Assembly (NCBI GenBank): GCA_050260415.1
Contig: JBLNCE010000019.1
Coordinates: 1-11,475 of the forward strand
Reading direction: 5' to 3'
Source of the DNA: JBLNCE01 sp050260415
Lineage (GTDB): Bacteria; Bacillota; UBA4882; JAAYXC01
Length of the DNA stretch: 11,475 nt
Shown here: positions 7,051 through 11,475 of the stretch, in pieces
Numbering within the stretch: position 1 is the stretch's first letter
How the letters are laid out: each line of letters begins with the position of its first letter
Program-made: the position numbers and the translations under genes
Notes under the pieces: generated by a model
The model's database searches: none
What the model was told of the DNA's origin: nothing
The model's input: only the letters and a program-made list of their open reading frames with translations

Positions 7051-7061
7051 GGCAATTTGCC
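7051..7061. promoter_or_regulatory. Candidate operator palindrome GGCAA-T-TTGCC
   Basis: Perfect 5-base arms with one central base, 73 bases ahead of the UroD-like start. It touches a TAAAAT (7063-7068) that could be a -10 element, though I see no good -35. Overlap of a palindrome with a -10 would suit repression. Confidence 0.25.
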
Positions 7062-7134
7062 GTAAAATAGATAGAAACAGCAACCACTGGCGGCTTTCTT
7101 TGGCTCTGATACTTGCTAGGGGGGATCATACGGT

Positions 7135-8184
7135 ATGCCCGATCGTAACGCATCTACCTGTACACAACGCGCCATTCCTGCCTCTTTCTGGCCTCATGCC
7201 AACTATTGGTACGATCATTGCGGTATCGTCTTTAACGAAGCCGGTTATGCAAACCCGGACTACATGATCCAGCGGAGCCTGCAGCAACAGAAGCATCTAT
7301 ACAAGAAATTCGGGCATCTGGGCGTGGGGGATCCGGAACCGGAAGCAAAACCCATCGTGAACTGCTTTGCGACCACGACGATGGGCGCCGTCCTCGGTTG
7401 CAAGGTCGTATTCCTCGAGAACGATGAGCCTTATGCCTTGCCGCGCAACATCACCGACGAAGAGCTCGAGAACTTTGCCATACCCACCGACTTCGAGAAT
7501 ATCTTCCCCATCAACGTCTACCTCGATGAAGCGCGGTACCTTTACCGTAAGTACGGCCGGGCGCAGATCTCCGTCAACTTCCAGAGCGTGTTGAATAACG
7601 CCTTGAAGTTCCGGGGCGAGCAGTTGATGATGGATTTCTACCTGAAACCGGAGATCGCGCGCAAGGTACTCGATATTTGTTTCCAGACCATGGAGAACCT
7701 CCGCGCTTTCATCCGCCGGAAGAACCGGGAGTTCGGCTGGCCGAACGACGACCACCGGGTCCAGTCGGACAACTGCACGGTCCAGCTCATCTCCCCCGAG
7801 ACATACCGGGACTTCGTCTTGCCTTTTGACAAGATCCTCGCGGAGCGGTATGCGGCCAATTACGGTGTGCATCACTGCGGCCAAAGCATGCACAAGTACG
7901 CGCCGTATTATAGTGAACTTAGATCGGCCCGCTGGTACGATATTGGTTTCGGCTCCGACGTGGCTGAATGCATCAGATATTATCAGGACCCGAAGCTCGA
8001 GAAGGAATTCGTGGTGCGATACGGTCCCGTGCGCCTGCTCAACGCCACCGCGGATGAAGTGCGGGAGGAAGTCCGGGGGCTGGTCAATGCCGGCGCCACG
8101 AGCCTCCTGATCCTCGGGGTGGATAGCAAGACGCCGGATGAGAACATCGAAGCCTACCTAAAGGTGGCCGCGGGGCTGGCTTGA
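7135..8184 (+). CDS. Uroporphyrinogen decarboxylase-like protein (MtaA/CmuA-type methyltransferase fold)
   Basis: The 349-residue product belongs to the URO-D superfamily, which includes heme-pathway HemE and zinc-dependent corrinoid methyltransferases such as MtaA and CmuA. The H-x-C pair typical of the methyltransferases is present as His246-His-Cys248 in VHHCGQSMHKYAPYY. Further family features are LLNATADEVREEVRGLVNAG and a C-terminal TPDENIEAYLKVA. The usual third zinc ligand, a Cys in a PGC motif, is replaced by LGVDS. The arginine-rich substrate motif of HemE is not seen at the N-terminus, so a heme role is unlikely. It probably acts on a methylated or carboxylated compound linked to the neighbouring catabolic genes; this is inference. 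The ATG follows AGGGGGG with a 10-base gap, slightly long. It stands alone on this strand. Confidence 0.8.
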   Translation: MPDRNASTCTQRAIPASFWPHANYWYDHCGIVFNEAGYANPDYMIQRSLQQQKHLYKKFGHLGVGDPEPEAKPIVNCFATTTMGAVLGCKVVFLENDEPYALPRNITDEELENFAIPTDFENIFPINVYLDEARYLYRKYGRAQISVNFQSVLNNALKFRGEQLMMDFYLKPEIARKVLDICFQTMENLRAFIRRKNREFGWPNDDHRVQSDNCTVQLISPETYRDFVLPFDKILAERYAANYGVHHCGQSMHKYAPYYSELRSARWYDIGFGSDVAECIRYYQDPKLEKEFVVRYGPVRLLNATADEVREEVRGLVNAGATSLLILGVDSKTPDENIEAYLKVAAGLA

Positions 8185-8203
8185 ACCAAGCCCGATCGAA
8201 TAT

Positions 8204-8223
8204 ATGGAAACGGCGTTCTCCAT
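8204..8223. terminator. Possible bidirectional hairpin between converging genes
   Basis: ATGGAAAC pairs with GTT(C)TCCAT around a GGC loop, giving 8 bp with one bulged C. It lies in the 45-base gap between the ends of the UroD-like and C45 genes. There is no T-run on either side, so terminator activity is uncertain. Confidence 0.3.
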
Positions 8224-8229
8224 CCGTTC

Positions 8230-9297
8230 TCACACACCCTCGCCGAGCGTGAACGTCTCCCACGTGCTCTGGCAGGGATTGCCCGCGCTGATCTGCATGC
8301 GGCCGTACGCTGGTTCCATGATGATGGCGCATTTCGTCCGGATCCGGGTCCCGTCGTCCGTAGCTTCGTCATGACGGCAGATGGCCGCCTTGGGTGCGTT
8401 TTGGTGGTCGCCGAGCAGCTCTTTGATCGCCTCGACCGTGGGATGGCCTTCCATGGCGGCCAACCGCGCTTGGGCCCGCCGAAGACGCGTGGATGAGTTC
8501 GGATATGTGCTCGTGGTTTGGACGCAGGCGTTGAGCTTGGGACTCAAGATATGATTCGTATGAACCAGGTCGCGCCCCGCGGGGGCAAGAACGTCATGGA
8601 CGCGGCAGAGAGCCTCGACCATATAGGCCTCGCCGCTGCTGGAACCGAAAAGGTAATTGTGCGGGGCGTCGCGCTCGGTGCCGACGACGGCCGCAATGGC
8701 TTCCGCGATGTTGCTCATCCGCAAAGCCTTCCGCATGAGGCAGAAGATCGGGATACCCTCCCCGGGCTCGTCCCAATCAAAGAGGCCGTTGACGCAAAGC
8801 GCGATACCCCGGCTGTTCAACCCGATCTTGGCGAGCATCCCCGCCTCGGTCAGCGTCAGGATCTCCGGTTCCCCGGGCCGGTTGATGCGGAGCACGATCG
8901 CCCGCAGACCCGCCATATTGTCCCAGTTCTGTGCGACCAACGTGGTTCCCGCGCCGCCGGGAGCGGGAAGGCAGGCCAGCGAGGTGCACCCGTCGGACCC
9001 CCGCGCCCCCTGAAAGGAGAAACGGGCATTGAGCGCCATGATATCCAGGAGATCGACGCCCGCGCCCGCCGCGATCCCCTGCATCTCCTGGAGCAAGTCC
9101 GGCGCAAACCGTTCGAGGCGGGGGACGAACTGCGCCGCCCAGCGGCGTACCTCCCGCCACCCCGCGCCGTGACGCTGCCTGAACAACTGTTCATAGAGGC
9201 GGATGTTTTCTTTGATAAGCTCTCCCGCCTGAGTTCCATAGGAGAAGCCGCATTCCGCCGCCGGCCCGTGACAACTCACCGTGGGCCAGAACCCCAT
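8230..9297 (-). CDS. C45 family N-terminal-nucleophile hydrolase / acyltransferase (penicillin acyltransferase-like)
   Basis: The 355-residue product resembles the isopenicillin-N acyltransferase (C45) family. These enzymes cut themselves at a Gly-Cys bond, and the new N-terminal cysteine then hydrolyses or transfers an amide-linked acyl group. The expected site is present: Gly103-Cys104 in GSDGCTSL. Other matching segments are AQNWDNM, LTEAGMLAKIGLNSRGIALCVN and DLVHTNHIL. The region before the cysteine (FSYGTQAGELIKENI) fits the family's propeptide. The natural substrate is unknown; bacterial relatives act on N-acyl amino acids or other amides. There is no signal peptide, so it is probably cytoplasmic. 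The ATG has only a weak ribosome site (AGGGCGGT, 6-base gap). It follows the RpiR regulator by 51 bases on the same strand and may share its transcript. Confidence 0.85.
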   Translation of the reverse strand: MGFWPTVSCHGPAAECGFSYGTQAGELIKENIRLYEQLFRQRHGAGWREVRRWAAQFVPRLERFAPDLLQEMQGIAAGAGVDLLDIMALNARFSFQGARGSDGCTSLACLPAPGGAGTTLVAQNWDNMAGLRAIVLRINRPGEPEILTLTEAGMLAKIGLNSRGIALCVNGLFDWDEPGEGIPIFCLMRKALRMSNIAEAIAAVVGTERDAPHNYLFGSSSGEAYMVEALCRVHDVLAPAGRDLVHTNHILSPKLNACVQTTSTYPNSSTRLRRAQARLAAMEGHPTVEAIKELLGDHQNAPKAAICRHDEATDDGTRIRTKCAIIMEPAYGRMQISAGNPCQSTWETFTLGEGV

Positions 9298-9348
9298 TAC
9301 CCAACCGCCCTTTCACGCCGGACCCCAAGCGATACAAGTCTCGGAAGA

Positions 9349-10197
9349 CTAGAATCGTAAGCTGACTTGGGCCTCGCGTATTCTTCTTATGTTCTGCGAG
9401 GCTTTTTCACCGATGCGGTGCGCCACGCCGACATAGAGACTGTCGATCAAACAAAGCTGGGCGATACGCGAACCCGTGGCCTCGCTCCTCACGGCCACCT
9501 CTTTTGAGACCACGGGCAGAACGATGTCCGAAACCCTGGTGATGGGCGATCGCTGGTATTGCGTAATGCAGATCGTCGTGGCGCCTGCTTGCCGGGCCTG
9601 CGCCACGGCTTGGACGGTGCTCTTGGTGCTCCCGCTGTGGGAGATGCCGACCATGACGTCTCCTGTACCGAGCAGGGTGGCCGTGGCGATCTCCATGAAC
9701 GGATCGGAACTGGCAAGAACGGGAATCCCGGTCCGAATGAACTTGTGCTCCGCATCCTTGGCCACGATACCCGAGCCGCCCTCCCCGACGAATACGATCC
9801 GTTTGGCTTTGACGAGAACGTCGATGGCGCGTTCAAGCAGACCTTGATCCAGGATCGATAACGTGTCCCGGATCGCCGCGATGTTGGCGGCAAAAACCTT
9901 CTTCGTAACGGAAAGCGGATCGTCGCCCTCCTCGAGGTCTTCGTGGATGTCGGAGAGGGGTGGCACCATATCTTGGGCCATGCTGATCTTGAAGACCTGG
10001 TACCCCTCGAAACCTAGATGCCGGCAAAACCTTATGACCGTGGTCTCGCTGACGCCGGAGCGCTCGGCGAGTTCAGTGATGGAGAGATGGATCACTTCCC
10101 GTTTGTGCTCGATGATGTAATCCGCCAGCTTCTTTTCGGCGGGGTTGAGTTGCCCGTATGCATGGCGGATCGATTCCGGTATGTGGTCGTTTGCCAT
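9349..10197 (-). CDS. MurR/RpiR family transcriptional regulator (HTH + SIS domain)
   Basis: The 282-residue product has an N-terminal RpiR helix-turn-helix domain (about 1-77, recognition region SITELAERSGVSETTVIRF at 39-57). It is followed by a SIS sugar-phosphate-binding domain (about 132-262) with FVGEGGSGIVAKDAEHKF and GISHSGSTKST. Such proteins sense phosphorylated sugars or amino sugars and control nearby catabolic genes. The ligand here is unknown. Two closely spaced ATGs exist; the second (10197) is chosen because AGGAGG ends 6 bases before it, while the first (10203) abuts the AGGAGG directly. It lies between pepM (197-base gap) and the C45 gene (51-base gap) on the same strand, so those two genes, the epimerase and the UroD-like gene are candidate targets. 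Confidence 0.95.
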   Translation of the reverse strand: MANDHIPESIRHAYGQLNPAEKKLADYIIEHKREVIHLSITELAERSGVSETTVIRFCRHLGFEGYQVFKISMAQDMVPPLSDIHEDLEEGDDPLSVTKKVFAANIAAIRDTLSILDQGLLERAIDVLVKAKRIVFVGEGGSGIVAKDAEHKFIRTGIPVLASSDPFMEIATATLLGTGDVMVGISHSGSTKSTVQAVAQARQAGATTICITQYQRSPITRVSDIVLPVVSKEVAVRSEATGSRIAQLCLIDSLYVGVAHRIGEKASQNIRRIREAQVSLRF

Positions 10198-10203
10198 GTC
10201 CAT

Positions 10204-10209
10204 CCTCCT
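10204..10209 (-). promoter_or_regulatory. Ribosome binding site that decides the RpiR start
   Basis: Minus-strand AGGAGG is followed by ATGGACATG. Ideal spacing favours the second ATG (10197) over the first (10203) and over the upstream in-frame codon at 10233. Confidence 0.7.
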
Positions 10210-10318
10210 ATCCGCCCAGACGTTCTCGTACATCTCTTCGACCGGATGGCGTAAAGCCCGCGAAGGCCAGGTTGGCTCAGCGCAGGCGGCCTTAGGCTTC
10301 CTGAGCGGAGGTCGGGGC

Positions 10319-10379
10319 GGTGTCTGGACAGTATTTCCCGTTCCCGGGCGTCTTAGGGGTGGGTTATCAAGCAGACACC
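10319..10379. repeat. Inverted repeat in the pepM-rpiR spacer
   Basis: GGTGTCTG (10319-10326) and CAGACACC (10372-10379) are exact 8-base inverted copies 45 bases apart, within the 197-base gap between pepM and the RpiR gene. A second pair, GCTCAG (10275-10280) and CTGAGC (10301-10306), lies beside it. Neither is followed by a T-run. They might be leader RNA structure, operator sites or chance; I see no gene in this gap. Confidence 0.35.
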
Positions 10380-10394
10380 CGGCCGGATGTTGCC

Positions 10395-11270
10395 CTATTT
10401 CCCGGGCAGATACAGCTTCTCCGCCGCTTCCAACTCATCGGCGCCCTGGAGCCGAAAGATCTCCTTGACCGAGACAATCTCTTTCTCCACGTTAACCAAC
10501 GATCGATCGTGATGGATCTGCGCCGCGGTCTTTTGCATGGCGGCAATGGCGCTGCGCACGAGGTGGTTGGCCCAGATGACGAGGCTGATCCCGGCCTCTT
10601 GGAAAACGGAGGTGGGCGTGGCGTAATACATCGTCGGCACGATCACCACCGGGCAGGTGTCCTTCCACTCGCGCATGAATGCCAGGATTTCCTCCGGGGT
10701 TGAAAGCCTGCTATGGATGAGGAGGGCATCCGCGCCGGCCCGGTGATAAGCTTCCGCCCGGCGCAGCGTCTCGTCCAACCCCCACCCGGCGATGAATGCC
10801 TCGATGCGGGCCACGATACAAAAGTCGGGATCGTTCTGGGTGTCCTTGCCGGCCTTGATCTTGCCGCAGAACTCTTCGACCTCGGCGAGGGGCTGGTTGG
10901 TACTGTTAATGAAGGAGTTTGTCTTGGGAAAGATCTTGTCCTCGATGCAAACCGCGGCGATGCCGCGCTGCTCGAGTTTCTTTACCAACCGCCGCATGTT
11001 GTTGAAGTTACCGTAACCTGTATCGCCATCGAGCAGGATGGGGATTGATGTGGCGTCGCTCATGAATTCCAATACTTCCAGGACCTGTGTCCAACTGGCT
11101 TCGTTATTATCCCTTACCCCCATGGCCGCCGAGATGGAAAGTCCGCTGCCCCAGATCCCTTTGAAGCCCGCCTCCTCGACGATCTTGGCGCTGAGCCCGT
11201 TGTGCGCCTCCATGATGAATTCCAAGGCGGGGGACTGGAGCATCTGCTTGAACATGGTCGTCTTCTTCAA
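10395..11270 (-). CDS. pepM: Phosphoenolpyruvate mutase (phosphonate biosynthesis entry enzyme)
   Basis: PepM interconverts phosphoenolpyruvate and 3-phosphonopyruvate, the C-P bond-forming first step of nearly all phosphonate biosynthesis. The 291-residue product is full length. It carries the diagnostic EDK-x5-NS motif as EDKIFPKTNS (110-119), which separates PEP mutases from isocitrate and methylisocitrate lyases (KKCGH or KRCGH). Residues equivalent to those of the mussel enzyme are present at a constant offset of four: Asp54, Asp81, Asp83, Glu110, Asn118 and Arg155, with WGSG at 40-43. The start is TTG at 11270, supported by GGAGGT with a 7-base gap and by alignment of KKTTMFKQM with the mussel N-terminus; the ATG at 11255 has no ribosome site. 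The equilibrium strongly favours PEP, so a coupled enzyme such as phosphonopyruvate decarboxylase is normally required; none is inside the window. It precedes the RpiR and C45 genes on this strand. Confidence 0.96.
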   Translation of the reverse strand: MKKTTMFKQMLQSPALEFIMEAHNGLSAKIVEEAGFKGIWGSGLSISAAMGVRDNNEASWTQVLEVLEFMSDATSIPILLDGDTGYGNFNNMRRLVKKLEQRGIAAVCIEDKIFPKTNSFINSTNQPLAEVEEFCGKIKAGKDTQNDPDFCIVARIEAFIAGWGLDETLRRAEAYHRAGADALLIHSRLSTPEEILAFMREWKDTCPVVIVPTMYYATPTSVFQEAGISLVIWANHLVRSAIAAMQKTAAQIHHDRSLVNVEKEIVSVKEIFRLQGADELEAAEKLYLPGK

Positions 11271-11277
11271 CGCGGTA

Positions 11278-11283
11278 ACCTCC
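11278..11283 (-). promoter_or_regulatory. Ribosome binding site that decides the pepM TTG start
   Basis: Minus-strand GGAGGT ends 7 bases before TTG at 11270. It is the only good ribosome site near the pepM N-terminus. Confidence 0.7.
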
Positions 11284-11352
11284 CGTATTGATTAGTCCAG
11301 AGTCAAAAATGGAAACTCAGACATTGGAGATAACTGTCCCAAGCCGCATCGT

Positions 11353-11366
11353 ATAAGCTTTCTTAT
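11353..11366. promoter_or_regulatory. Candidate operator palindrome ATAAG-N4-CTTAT upstream of pepM
   Basis: Perfect 5-base inverted arms around CTTT, about 85 bases upstream of the pepM start in a locally AT-rich stretch (about 11284-11390). That stretch is the likely promoter region, although I cannot fix -35/-10 hexamers. Confidence 0.28.
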
Positions 11367-11381
11367 GACAAACCGTTCTAG

Positions 11382-11475
11382 TTGATTTGCGGGACTGCGC
11401 CGGGTGCGCCGGTGCGGCCTGATGAGCTGCGCATCTCGTCGTTGTCGGCCGTTTTCGTGCTCGACGGACGCGAGT
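11382..11475 (+). CDS. Possible start of an unidentified rightward gene, truncated by window end
   Basis: A plus-strand frame is open from TTG 11382 (just after an in-frame TAG) to the window end, 31 codons, with GTG at 11412 as another possible start. From about 11397 the third codon positions are mostly G or C, as in the real genes here, and the translation (VRPDELRISSLSAVFVLDGR) looks protein-like. There is no clear ribosome site, and two minus-strand frames are also open here, so this is weak. If real, it diverges from pepM. Confidence 0.25.
   Translation, partial: MICGTAPGAPVRPDELRISSLSAVFVLDGRE

Noticed and set aside
8518..9360. A 280-codon plus-strand open frame opposite the C45 gene.
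   Set aside because: It is the antisense shadow of a clearly recognisable C45 coding sequence in GC-rich DNA and shows no recognisable protein family.
10391..10408. TGCCC...GGGCA hairpin at the pepM stop as a terminator.
   Set aside because: The stem is only 5 bp, there is no T-run, and it overlaps the last pepM codons.
10395..11270. Isocitrate lyase or methylisocitrate lyase as the identity of the 291-residue protein.
   Set aside because: The lyases carry a KKCGH or KRCGH motif; this protein has EDKIFPKTNS, which is specific to PEP mutases, plus the full mussel-type residue set. Phosphonopyruvate hydrolase is also less likely because the PKTNS loop is mutase-like.

Overview
This is a GC-rich window that most likely comes from an endospore-forming member of the Bacillota (Firmicutes). 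The evidence is a near-complete stage II sporulation protein P (SpoIIP), a DUF4363 protein fragment of the kind found in spore-forming Firmicutes, strong AGGAGG-type ribosome binding sites, and frequent TTG/GTG starts. The high GC suggests a deep-branching high-GC lineage rather than Bacillus or Clostridium proper; that placement is inference.

Left part (1-2800): the C-terminal part of a DUF4363 protein and spoIIP read rightward. They meet head-on a leftward pair, an RseC/MucC-type membrane protein and a YjbQ/UPF0047 protein. The spoIIP and rseC stop codons overlap. A 290-bp divergent spacer separates yjbQ from the next block.

Middle part (2800-6119): two abutting paralogous phosphohexomutase-family genes (PMM/PGM/GlmM fold) are followed by a single half-size chromate-transporter protein. 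Both mutase paralogues carry glycine where the family has its catalytic phospho-serine. The first has also lost one magnesium-loop aspartate, and the second has altered sugar- and phosphate-binding loops. This degenerate tandem pair is one of the two most unusual things here.

Right part (6127-11475): a metabolic gene set in mixed orientation. It holds a xylose-isomerase-like TIM-barrel epimerase (leftward), a uroporphyrinogen-decarboxylase/MtaA-type protein (rightward), and a leftward series of phosphoenolpyruvate mutase (pepM), an RpiR-family SIS-domain regulator and a C45 (penicillin acyltransferase-like) N-terminal-nucleophile hydrolase. PepM has every catalytic residue I can compare with the mussel enzyme, so chemistry that makes a carbon-phosphorus bond is encoded here. 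No phosphonopyruvate decarboxylase or other partner enzyme is inside the window. How the epimerase, UroD-like protein and C45 enzyme relate to phosphonate metabolism cannot be decided from sequence alone. Short palindromes in the epimerase/uroD spacer and upstream of pepM are candidate operators. The last ~95 bases may hold the start of a rightward gene divergent from pepM.
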